Translations under genes and position numbers: made by a program
NCBI GenBank assembly: GCA_036346405.1
Contig: CM070562.1
Location: 108,452,999-108,516,998 of the forward strand
Length of the DNA: 64,000 nt
Origin: Phyllostachys edulis
Taxonomy: Eukaryota > Streptophyta > Magnoliopsida > Poales > Poaceae
Direction of reading: 5' to 3'
In this document: positions 24,730 through 35,363 of the stretch, in pieces
Layout of the letters: each line of letters starts with the position of its first letter
How positions within the stretch are numbered: position 1 is the first letter of the stretch
The notes under the pieces: generated by a model
The model's database searches: none
What the model saw: only the letters and a program-made list of their open reading frames with translations
What the model was told of the DNA's origin: nothing

Positions 24730-25384
24730 CACCAAGGATACAAGCAATTTTAGTGAGGGTTATATAGTTAACCGTCAGGAAAATTATTATTCGCGTCGGT
24801 TTTAATGCATCCATAGGAAAATTACCATTTCCGTCGCGGGCTTCACTATCAGGAAGTTTCGTTGCCGCGCCGAATATTTGGTCATTGCACTTTGTTTCGG
24901 TCGGTCTTCGGTCAAACCGACAGGAGAACAAGACAGTAGGTCAAAATCCCAAATCATGATCTCAGTACTTCTCCAATCTCCACCACTTCGCCTCCTCCAG
25001 AAGCGGTGCACCCCTCCGCCCACTACTACAGAAAAGGCTTTCGCGAGCGGTTCAGCGTCATCGCGAGCGGTTTAAATGGCCGTCTGAGTTTATAGTCGAT
25101 GATGACATGAGGTCATCACGAGCGGTTTTGAACCGTCATGATGTATACTTTCCGCGAGCGGTTTGTGGTTCAAACCGTCTGCGATAACATATATCACGAG
25201 CGGTTTGACCACAAACCGTCGTGATAATCACATATCCGCGAGCCACAAACCGTCGTGATAATCACATATCACGAGCGGTTTGACCCTAAACCGTCTGTGA
25301 TAATCACATATCACGAGCGGTTTGTCAAACTAACCATCTGTGATATGTGATATCCTGACGATTTAATATTTAAACCGTCTGTGA

Positions 25385-26099
25385 TGACTTTTCTCTATAA
25401 AGGCCTAGCGATGGTACGCTTGTACCATTAAATCGGCATCATATATATATTACATATATATTGTTACGTATCTCTCGGCCACTTTGGGGATCGTCCACAT
25501 GACATGAGAAGGATGAGGCGGTAGCCACGGGCAACCTCATTGAGCCCATGCAAATATAAGAAATATGGATGCAAAGAGGCGGTCGGACATCCAATTACTG
25601 GATTGGACGTCGCTATGTTCGAAAAGAAATATCGTTGATCTTGTGATACTCCGTTGGGAAGTGGCATCATATATTAGCAACTAACCATTCTTGAGCATGT
25701 AATCGTCTTTAAACCCAACAAGAACACCAAGCAACCATTCTCATATTTCAAAAGAATTCTCAACTTGTTGCTTGGTGTTCTTGTTGGCTTTAAAGACAAT
25801 TACATGCTCAAAATTGTTGGTTGCTAATACATGATGCCACTTCCCCCAAGAAGTAAGGCGATCAACGCCACTTTTCAACATAGCGACGCCCAATCTGTAA
25901 TTGGATGTCCGACCGCTTCTTTGCATCCATACTTCTTATACTTGCAAGGGCTCAATGAGATTGCCCGTGATATCGCCTCATTCTTCTCATGTCATGGGAC
26001 TACCTCCTAAAGTGATCGAGGACTACTTAATAATATATATATAATATATATATGATGCTGGAATGGTAGGGCGTGCAGACTTTATAGAGAAGAGATTAT
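25385..26099. repeat. Long inverted repeat (hairpin), arms ~350 bp, spacer ~15 bp
   Basis: The segment 25385-25740 pairs with the reverse complement of about 25756-26099 along nearly its whole length with scattered mismatches. Shared tracts include ctctataaag, gcggtcggacatccaatta and aacaagaacaccaagcaac. A transcript through it would fold into one long hairpin. It lies inside the inner CACTA element, next to its left subterminal array. Confidence 0.85.
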
Positions 26100-26149
26100 G
26101 AATGGAATGGTAGGAGAACTTGGCGCAAGAGGTAGGAGAACTTGGCCGG

Positions 26150-26520
26150 CATGAACAAGGGGACTATTAATATGAACTAATTATTAATTCAATTTCACAT
26201 AAGACTATTGACACCATTACATCACGAGCAAGGGGACTATTAATATGAACTAATTATCAATTCAATTTCAGCATAAGACTATTGACATCATTACATCACC
26301 TGACAAGAGGACTATTAATATGAACTAATTATCAATTCAATTTCACATAGGACTATTTACATCATTACATCACGAGCAAGGGGACTATTAATATGAACTA
26401 ATTATCAATTCAATTTCAGTATAGGACTATTTACATCATTACATCACGAGTAAGGGGACTATTAATATGAACTAATTATCAATTCAATTTGACATAAGAC
26501 TATTAACATCATTGAAGCGG
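26150..26520. repeat. Tandem repeat, ~75-78 bp unit, about 5 copies
   Basis: The unit contains ggggactattaatatgaac, then taattatcaattcaatttc, then acatcattacatcacgag. It repeats head to tail five times with small changes, inside the inner CACTA element just after the long hairpin. Confidence 0.85.
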
Positions 26521-26979
26521 TTCATCGACAAGAGAACAAGACCAAGGGTGTCCAAACCCACCACACGATGGTAGCCCTCGGCATCCATCGCAGAGCACTA
26601 GCTAGCCATTTTCATCACGAGCAAGGAGGGTAGAGACAGAGAGGACCTTAGTGCAGTGCGCAACCACGGTGGCGACCCGCGCAAAGACAACCCTCGTCCA
26701 TTTCCTTTACCTTGCATAAATCACACAAACATCGAGGACACAACTTAAGGCTCGTGCATAAAAATCAAACTCAACAAAAGACATTAAGCTAACAGATCTA
26801 GAGGAGAATAGAGGAGGATGGGAAAGCAAAGCGGCCGGAGAACCTAGCGAAGCGCAAAGGGTCGGGCGGCGGCAACGACAGTCGGCGGCGTCGAGGTGGG
26901 GAGGAGCGGAGTTAGGCGGGCGCAAACCCTAGCGGCCGGGCTGAGAGTGGCGAGAGTTTAGTCGTCGCCGTGGTTGTTA

Positions 26980-27036
26980 ACGGTGACGTGGCAAAAGACA
27001 CTCTTATCGTCTGAGTGTCTTTTGCGGTGTCACCGT
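26980..27036. repeat. Near-perfect short hairpin
   Basis: The sequence acggtgacgtggcaaaagac is followed by actc, a short loop, then the reverse complement gagtgtcttttgcggtgtcaccgt. Stem length is about 24 bp with one mismatch or bulge. It lies between GC-rich stretches within the inner CACTA. Confidence 0.8.
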
Positions 27037-27174
27037 ATGCTGCCACCGTCGGCAACAGGAAGAATAAGCGGCGTCGGCGGCGAGCGAGGAGAACGGACGA
27101 GAGTAAGGCGGCGGGAGTGGCGAGTTAGGCGCAAACCCTAGCGGCAAGCTATGCTAGCTCCTACTTATAAAGAC

Positions 27175-27385
27175 TTATCGAGCGGTTCTATTATGGAACC
27201 GTCGGTGATATCATCACGACGGTTCCATAATGGAACCGCTGCGTGATATAGAGACATATCACGAGCGGTTCCATTATGGAACCGTCCGTGATATAGGACA
27301 TATCACGACGGTTCCGTTATGGATCCGTGCGTGATATATCCCATATCCTGACAGTTCCATATGGAACCGTCGGTGAAATATTTTT
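27175..27385. repeat. Internal array of CACTA subterminal-type repeats
   Basis: Several copies of cgagcggttcca/tggaaccgtc...gtgatat occur in alternating orientation, just like the arrays at the two element ends. Its position far from either terminus is unexpected for a single simple element. Confidence 0.75.
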
Positions 27386-27429
27386 TTTCTCAAGTATATA
27401 CACTTACATGACATGTGAAGAAATTACAT

Positions 27430-27655
27430 GTTTATATTAAAAAGCGAAACCTATAATTAAACAAGGTTTTCTAGTGGCGAAGGTAGGTGCTATCTCCATC
27501 GCAATACTTCATAGGCGGCGGTGTCGGCATCAGACGATTCTGATCGTGACGAAGCTCGAAATCGTCCACCCTACGTTATTGGCTTCGTTACGATATAATT
27601 AATATTAATTGTAACTTTACCTCCAAACTAGATTTTGTTTTTCCACAAAACCGTC

Positions 27656-27703
<48 letters not shown>

Positions 27704-27960
27704 AGGCGCAATAATTCAACATATAATTAAATATAGTAACCGCCTCCAAACTTTTTTCATTTTGGAATTTTCATATATATGGCCAAGCAGTGTGGCGATT
27801 AAACATAAAAAGATTTAAAAAGTAAAAACCTATAAATAAAACAAAGTTTTTCTAGTGGCGGAGGTAGGTCGCTATCTCCGTCTTCAATACTTCATAGGCG
27901 GCAGGCGTCGGCATTGGGCCGTTCTAATCATCGTGAATGAAGCACGAAATCGTCCGCTCG
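27430..27960. repeat. Direct duplication of ~140 bp flanking an AT microsatellite
   Basis: The segment at about 27430-27570 (aaagcgaaacctataa ... tcgaaatcgtcc) recurs at about 27815-27955 with moderate divergence. A (AT)n(GA)n microsatellite at 27656-27700 lies between them. The open frame at 27855-28397 starts in the second copy and has no recognisable domain. Confidence 0.7.
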
Positions 27961-29822
27961 GCGTGCTCGTTCAAGTGTCTCCGAAGACCCTCGGTGTTGA
28001 ACCAAGAAGAATTGAGCCCATAGGCTCTCTTCCTTGCTTGAGGGTATCGGCTGGTCGTATCGATCGCTTCGCCTCGATTTCCACGATCCAAGTGACGGCA
28101 AGCCTCACAGAGGCGTGCAACGTCGTTTTGGATGACTTCGTCGATGGCGTTATAAGCGCGCCGAGTGGGAGATCACCGGAAGACACGGCGGAGGAGGATG
28201 TCAAGGCGGCGGAAGGTGGCGTCACCGCTCCGGCAAATTCTCCGCCGGCGAGGAGTGAAGACACTGTTGATCAAGCGGTGTTCTTCCGCAAAGACAGTTC
28301 AACCTACACCGAGAGAGGTGCTCGTCTGATGAGGCGGGAAGGCCATCGGTCTGCGGCGGCGAGGAAGAAGCGACCATTTACGTTTTTAATTTTATAAGTA
28401 TGTGGGGATGATCATCTTGGATGGCGGATGATCCTTTTATATCAAACAAGGAATAAATTCGGGCGTGAGGCGAAGAGCGCGTCGAGGCCGAAGCGGATTG
28501 GCGGCAAACGAGCGCCGCGTCGGCGATGAAGAGAGCGCGTCGGGGAGCCGAAGCGATGGCGGCGGCACCGTGGAAGTATGCGATATTATCACGAGCGGTT
28601 ATTGTTAAGAACCGTCGTGATACTAATTAATATCACGAGCGGTTCTTGTTGAGCGAAATGCGTGATCCCGACGGTTGTGTTTAAAAACCGTCGTGATCTT
28701 GATAATATCACGAGCGGTTCGTGTTGAACCGAATGCGTGATACTTCACGACGGTTTTCAAAATGAACCGTCGTGATATTGCCTCTTCACGAGCGGTTTTT
28801 AAGCGCGGCCGATACGCCTGAGCGGTCTCTAAACCAAAACCGCTCGTGATTGAATATAATCTGAAAGCGGTTTTGGTCAGCAAATGCGTGATGAGGCGTC
28901 GATATTAGCCTTTTTCGTAGTAGTGGCCCCCTCCAGGGCGCTCCTCTCGCCCCTCCTGGGCGCCCCTCCCGCCTTCTCTAGATCTCGCCCCTACCCACTG
29001 TCGCCTCCACCTCCTCTAGATCTCCACACCTCGTCCGGACACCCTCCGCCTCATACGAGCGCCACCCTTTAGCCCCTCTCGGATGCTCATGCCCGCCTCC
29101 GCTACCTCCAAACGCCGCCCTCCACACCCTCCTTGACACCTCCTCCGCCTCCTCCAGGCGTCGTGCCCACTCGGCTCCCACCTCACCACCCCTCGCCTCT
29201 CCAGGCGTCGTCGCTCCTCCGCCTCTCTCTTGGGCGCCCGCCTAGGTCAAAATCCCAAAACTAAGCCCTATCTCCACCACAACTCTGTGAGTATGCTCCT
29301 AATGGTAGTCGATTTCTTGGCTTTTATGAGATAAGGAATGGGAAGCTAGAGTAATGTGAATCCTGAATGATGTAGTCATGTCGAACCCTTCTCGATGAAA
29401 GTCCGAATCGTGAAGCCTGGTGAAGTCTCCCTGCGGCTCTGTGGATACATTATCCGATTAGTAGATCCCCGTGCTATCTTTATGTTCAATGCGATGCTAC
29501 CTTTTGTGATGTAATAATTATATGCTTGGCTGTATGTTTTGCTATTTTTGGAATGACAGTCTATGATATAAATTTAAGCTACTCGCAAATGTATTTTATT
29601 TCATGCGCTGAAGCACTTGCAATGTTTGAATCACTGTCTCTGTGTCGTGTCTACGTAATTGTTGTGTAGCTACTAGCTAGGATTGCTTTGTTTCTTTAGG
29701 TTAATCCAACATGATCATTACAGTAGGATTGTTGTTGATGCTCTTCTTATCACAACTTCTCATAGGGATGACACATACGTAAAACTAACGCATTAATTAT
29801 GTTATACACATAGAAAATTTTA

Positions 29823-30716
29823 ATGGCAGATCGTGAATGGATGTATACTGATTGGCATCGTGGTAGTGCTCCCTCTAATGAATGGATAGAACGCACCAAT
29901 GTACTTTTAGACAGTGCCTTCACTATGGATGATGTGGTTCAAGCTGATACCATTAAGTGTTCATGTGCCATGTGTCGGAACTATTTTCAACACAAAAGGG
30001 ATGTTGTGCAGATGCACTTGTGTAAATATGGGTTTAGGGAGAACTATAAAACATGGACTCCACATGGAGAGACTTGATAGGCTTGGCGAATCTAGCTTGC
30101 CAATAAACCATGAGGGATTTGATGAAACTGACCATGTAGACAATATGTTGGTTGACCTTGCTGGTGATGATCCACTAACAATTTGTCAGGAGCCAACGAC
30201 TTCAGCCCGTGCCTTCTATAGGATGGTCGCTAGTGCTGATGAAAAGGTCCATCACAACACAACACATGCATCTCTATCTGTTGTGGTTCGTTTGCTTGCT
30301 ATAAAATCACAGTACAATATGTCCATTGTAGGGATAATCCATGAACTACTACCTCCCAACTCTAATTTGGCTGAGGATTTCTACCGTTCAAAGAAGTTGT
30401 TAGAGGGCCTTGGTATGCCATATGTGAAAATTGATGTTTGTTATAATAATTGCATGCTTTACTACAAAGATAATGAGCATAAAGATATGTATGACTTTTG
30501 TGGTGCCTATTGCTACGAGTAAGGCCATAATAAAATCCTACGTAAAGTCTTTCGGTATCTACCCATTACTAATAGGCTAGAAAGGTTGTATACACATGAG
30601 GAGATAGCAAAGCTAATGCGGTCGCACAAACAATCCACGTGGCCAGATTATTATCTGCATGAAAATGACATTAGAGAGACAAATGCAGATCCAGTGAAGC
30701 AAGAGTTCTTGATAAG
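29823..30716 (+). pseudogene. CACTA TNPD-like transposase N-terminal remnant
   Basis: The ATG at 29823 opens a frame starting MADREWMYTD and containing CSCAMCRNYF and a VQMHLCKYGF stretch. This is the transposase-associated domain that begins En/Spm TNPD-like proteins. A one-base shift near 30070 moves the continuation (GFDETDHVDNML, FYRMVASADEKV) to another frame. A stop at 30522 interrupts before ILRKVFRYLPITNRLERLY, which matches the stretch just ahead of the catalytic domain in this family. The catalytic domain itself is missing. Frameshift, stop and deletion make it non-functional. Confidence 0.75.
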
Positions 30717-30789
30717 ATTGGTACTCCTAGTTTACATACAGTCGACTGTTACATTTTTATCTAACTATGCATTTTCTACATAAATATGC

Positions 30790-31160
30790 AGGCTTTTGTT
30801 TTATGTGGGTGATGAGGACAAGGAAGAGGCTGACCGTGTTTTCGAACAGTATGCAACGAAACGAGTACGAGATATGATGTACCAAGCCCGTGAGGATACG
30901 ATCAAGAAGTACTACGAGAACCATGGAGAGAAACTTGATGATGCTCTAGCCCGTCCAAGAGAGCTTTTAGAAGAACAATACTTGCAGGGCAGGCTTGACT
31001 GGTGCAAAGAGGAAGATTGGCCTAATATCTGCCATTATTAGGTTACCAAGCATTTCAAGGAAAAGCGAAGGAAATGCCAAAAATCACGGTTGGAATCTGA
31101 AGATGTTGCTCAAAATAGAGGAGGGTCGCGACCATTTGCAGAGACACAACAATTTCTAGT
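30790..31160 (+). pseudogene. CACTA Transposase_24 (Ptta/En/Spm) remnant
   Basis: After a probable intron ending at tatgcag (near 30792), the frame reads FYVGDEDKEEADRVFEQYAT and then ARPRELLEEQYLQGRLDWC. A stop follows, and then FKEKRRKCQKSR. This layout is characteristic of the plant Ptta/En/Spm (Transposase_24) second gene of CACTA elements. Further short exon-like pieces with a similar flavour occur at 31265-31390 and 32510-32910. No intact product is expected. Confidence 0.65.
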
Positions 31161-31818
31161 ATGAAATCTATCCATTACTTAAGCATTATTTCTGAAATCT
31201 ATCCATTTCTTAAGCGTTGTTGGTGGTGTTTCTATGGTTAAGTTGTGGTTGTCTGATCTTGTAGGAACATAAGTTTGTTCCTGACAATACTACTGGATTA
31301 AACACATATGACGTAATGAAGCCAGGAATAAAAAATGTGGATAGTAGCGGAAGTAGTACTGCAGTCAGCAACCAAAAAGCACAACAACACATGGTAAGCA
31401 TTATTCTAGCCATGGCTGTCTATGGCCTAGCCCCTCCTTGCCCTGACATGAATGTATCCTCCTCCATTGCCCCTCTTTTGCGCATGCTTTCTGCTCCTGC
31501 TTGTTTCACTCCCATCCCGAAAATAAAAAGCAAAGTAGGTAGCTAGTTGTACATGCATGCATGATGCATTTAGTGCAACAATTATTCAGTTCTGTTCACC
31601 ATGCTTGCAGAGGGTTCACTTTTTTCTTTTCACTCGGTTTGATATATATCGTCTATCTGTATAGTTTCTTTAAGAATGATATATATATGGGTGCAGAATA
31701 GATCATATGTATATCAAGTTAATAACATGCTTAATTTTACCTGTGTTGAGGTGAGGTCAATGAAGCGGCAGACGATCTTGGAACTTGCTTGTGTGGCAAT
31801 GGCCTTTGTTAAGTGTAC

Positions 31819-32011
31819 CGGAGGGAGCCATCGTGATGTTGCTAGTCCCACATGCCATTGGTGATGCTGAGTACACCATGGAGCTGCTACTAGTGACCTC
31901 AAGGTTGCAGTGATTGGTGGTGGTAGGCAAGTCCTGAGCCAAGTAGTAGCTGATGTATGGGAAGCATGAACAAGAGTGGTCTAGCTGATGGTTGCTAGAG
32001 AAGCCCTCCAT
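31819..32011 (-). CDS. Possible captured first exon of an unidentified host gene (inside the outer CACTA)
   Basis: On the minus strand an ATG at 32011 opens MEGFSSNHQLDHSCSCFPYI and stays open to a GT donor (gtacac) after 31819, giving 64 codons plus one base. The upstream sequence has features of a genuine leader: a CT/GA-rich tract (about 32120-32165), repeated gctagctagc, and pyrimidine-rich DNA. It is unlike the surrounding transposase remnants. The protein segment has no domain I recognise, and no second exon was found. It could be a host gene fragment carried by the CACTA element, or a chance frame. Confidence 0.3.
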
Positions 32012-34023
32012 TTTGTTACTCACTTGTGGTGCAGCTAGCTAGCCTTTGTGCACTCAAAGTCAGGGGTTAACCCCTGCTGACTGCCTGACTGGTTTTATCA
32101 TCACTTGCTAGCTAGCAAGCTTCTCTCTCTCTCTCTTCTCCTATAGTGTCTTCTCTATCGCTCTCCCCTGGAGGACTGCATGGATTGGGGCTTGTCTGCT
32201 GCTGGTAGCATGCAACCGGTAGCTAGGGGATGGAGTTGGAGAGAGGATAGCTACATTGCACCTTTAATTAATTAGATCACTCACCTCTGTATGCTATCAT
32301 TTACATTATGGACAGTGCTGTCATTATTTCTTTAGCTTAGTTTGAAGGTTGTGAAGGGCAAATCAATGCCAAAACTAGCATCAGTTAAAGAGTATTTTTA
32401 ATGTAAAAGTGTGCAATATATACAACCAACAGTTGAAGTATACATAATGCATTGACCGGTTTATTTTCATTGTATTTCCACAAACTAAAATATTTTAATT
32501 GACTTGTAGGATAACTACCAAGTAGCACTAAATAGCTCTGAACACCCAAAAGATTCAGAGCGGCACGACTTGGATGGAAAAGTTCTGTACACTATCGTGG
32601 GGGCCTACCCCATGGCCGCCTACCGATAGGTAATGGTGTTGTGAAGAAGGCTAACGTTATAGCAGCTGCTAAAGGAAGAAACATTAGGCCATTCAACACC
32701 CCGTCTTATCGAGCTTTACTCCAAGAGAATGCACAGCTTCACCAATGACAAGAAGTGCAAGGGCGGATGATAATGGTAACAACTTTAACTGAAGATATAT
32801 CAATGAATTTGTCATGTATAATCAATCTTCAGTTTGTTGTGTTCCAAATGCAGATGTTTTTCAAGAAGCTCGGAGAACAACCACCCGCCGAGATGATATG
32901 TCATCAACCACCAAGTCAAGTTCAGGTTAGAAGACTTACTACATTGCAAAAATATTTTATTGCCTCCAGGCCAATATTCCAACCAACAATCTTCATCTTT
33001 TATCGTTTGTATGAAATGTTCATATAGAGAACTAATTATTTTTGGTATGGCAGAATGCCACCAAGCAGTGTAGCAGTTCACAGGCTTCGTGTTGATTAAT
33101 GTAACACCTGGGCATAACCACATTCTTAGTTCTATGTTGATGGTAAGGTACCAAGGAATGCCACCTGGGCATAACCTCCTTATAGCAATTGGATTGCCTA
33201 TAGAAGCTACATTCTCCCCTTACATGTATTTTACATTTTATATTAAGTGTCAACTTGATAATGACATAAAAAAATATTTTTGTTTACATTACTATTATGA
33301 TTAACAATTCATCACTGTTTGTTTACATTTAATGCTTAAGAGCTATGATTGGAGAGATGAGAAAGAAGAGGGGATAGAAATGAAGCAAGGGATGATGAAT
33401 TCTTCTACATGTCTTTGGTTTTTGACATTTTATATCAGTAGATTTTTACTGATTGTACATATGGCTTGCTACAGGGAACTGGTTCTTCGCATGTGGGCTC
33501 ACAAGTACAAGCAGTTGATGGCAACATGGGCGGCGAGGACAATGACAACACCATCTTTCATGTGCCCAACAATGACGCAGCCGACAATGCAGGGCGTAGA
33601 CCAAGCAAACATTGGAACTTCCTAAGAAATGTGCCTCTGGTGCAATCAGACTTGCAGCCACAACTTGACTCTCTTTTGGCTTTGTGGCTTTTGGACTTAT
33701 CTTTTTGTCTTTTAATATGGTAGCAACTTGGTAGATGAAAGACTTGTCTCTTGGCTCAACAAGAGGCCTATTGTGCAACCTAACTTGTACTGTGAACCTA
33801 TTTACTTATGCATACAAACTTATCAACACATGGATGCTTTGTAATTTGGTAGCAGCTTCGGTGCTTGTTAATTTGGTACTATTACTAGTTGATTGTATGA
33901 TAAATTTTGGTTATGATGGAAGAATGGTTTATATTGAATTGTGAATGTGTTATGCGCTTGGTTGATTTATATTTCATTGTGTGAGATTGGTTATGTCTAC
34001 TGTAAATGCTAGGTTGCTTATGA

Positions 34024-34620
34024 TGCAGAAATTACTGTTCAGCCATTTACATTTTTCCTGACGGTTTTATATTTTTCCGGACGCTGCTGCAACTACTGGC
34101 TATGCGAATCAGCGATTATTGTTCCACCTTTTTCTTGTCGGGCTCGGACCGTCACTAAAAATTAACGAATCTGTCGATTTCAAAGACTGCCGCAAATATA
34201 CTTCGCGACGTACTTCCCCGTCGGGTGCTCAGCATAGATTTCTAGTTATGCCCGACGGGATCGACTTTTTCCGTGTCGGGGTATAGCTGTCACTAAACAT
34301 GGTAAAAATTGTCGGTTCTCAAAGACCGTCGCGACTTTTATCCGCGACGGTATTTCCCCGTCGGGTGGCCGACATTGATTATGGGTCAAGTTTAATGGGA
34401 AACCCCGATGACAGGGTAATTTCCTTGTCGGTCACCATCGGGAATAACCGTCATGAATAATTTTGCTGTCGAGTAGCCGTCAGGCATTTAAGACATCCGC
34501 GTCGGAGGACTCCTCACGGCTAATACCTGATGGTTACCCATCGGGAAAATAATTCCTGGCGATTATTCACTTGTTACTGATAGTTTTACACCGTCACGAA
34601 AAGTACTGTTTGGAGTAGTG
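34024..34620 (+). repeat. Right subterminal repeat region of the outer CACTA
   Basis: Multiple diverged copies of a cgtcgggt / gaccgtcgcgac / ccgtca motif occur in both orientations, ending at the ...tactgtttggagtagtg terminus. This is the usual protein-binding architecture of CACTA ends. Confidence 0.7.
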
Positions 34621-35363
34621 ATTCCGAACCATTTGCAAACAATCTCTCTGTCATATGGGGTTACAAGTTCGGTTGATTGCTGCTGTATCTTTCGGGTATT
34701 CGGTCATATTATGTAACTTCGAGGTGAAAGGAATAGCAAAACAATCGCGTCTCATTTGGAAATCACGCAAGGTGAAAAACTTTGCGTTCACGTGTGTTTT
34801 GAACAAGTTTGATGGAAATTTTACTGGAGAGGAGGTAGGCAACGTGATAAGTGCCGAAATGGATTTTTGTATCAATACAGAAGATCTATAGTGTTGTGCT
34901 ACGTGCATTACCACGTGTTCTATGGTCCGATAAAAAAACAAAGGTCTAATCAGTAGATACAATGTTTCTTGCCACAGTAGAATCGCTGCAGAAATATTTT
35001 CATGTGCTACTATACCGCTGACGAGTACTGCTAACAAGCTAAAAAAACACTGTTTGCACGTTGATTCGGATCCCATCCGATAAGTACGGTACAATGGCAT
35101 TCACAAGAGGCACAGTAGTAGCATATTCTGCATGCACGTGCAGCACAATTATTGGCTGCCTGTCCCGCCGTACGGGAGAGTGTCCCCGCCGAGCGCTAGT
35201 GTTGCAGAAAACGTCGCACCAGTCCACCTGCCCCAGCTTGTTTTGTCCACGTCGAAAAATAGCGAGCGATACACCGCACAGATAACTCCCAAGAATTGTT
35301 ACCGTTTACACTCGCTGTCGGGCAAAGAGATCGACGAGCCGAAACGTTGCCGCGGTTTAGGTC
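34621..35363. other. Intergenic DNA and 3' flank of the acyltransferase gene
   Basis: No gene is supported. Short chance ORFs occur on both strands. The right part should contain the 3' UTR of the minus-strand acyltransferase that ends at 35364. Confidence 0.4.

Larger units (their letters stand above)
25021..28925. mobile_element. Non-autonomous CACTA element, 3.9 kb, intact ends
   Basis: The left end is CACTACTACAGAAAAGGC, and the right end reads gcctttttcgtagtagtg, its inverted partner. The trinucleotide gcc flanks both sides (25018-25020 and 28926-28928), the 3-bp target duplication expected for CACTA elements. Subterminal arrays of short cgagcggtt/aaccgtc...gtgata motifs occur next to both ends (25030-25385 and 28575-28910). 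No transposase was recognised, so it would need proteins from another element. Confidence 0.9.
24730..34620 (+). mobile_element. CACTA (En/Spm) transposon, decayed, with a second CACTA nested inside
   Basis: The right terminus is clear: the reverse complement of its end reads CACTACTCCAAACAGTAC, followed outside by att. About 600 bp of subterminal repeats with cgtcgggt and ccgtca motifs precede it (34024-34620). The left end near 24730 is provisional: it has a degenerate caccaaggatacaagc followed by aaccgtcaggaaaatt-type repeats resembling the right side, but no matching 3-bp target duplication. Inside are transposase-associated-domain and Transposase_24-like remnants. The other CACTA at 25021-28925 sits within its 5' part. 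Confidence 0.65.

Noticed and set aside
26160..26515. Regular repeats that could suggest a CRISPR array
   Set aside because: The units are contiguous ~77-bp tandem copies without unique spacers, in a plant CACTA element.
27855..28397. A 180-codon frame inside the inner CACTA
   Set aside because: No recognisable domain. It begins in a duplicated block and lies in non-autonomous element DNA, so it is kept only as a note, not as a gene.
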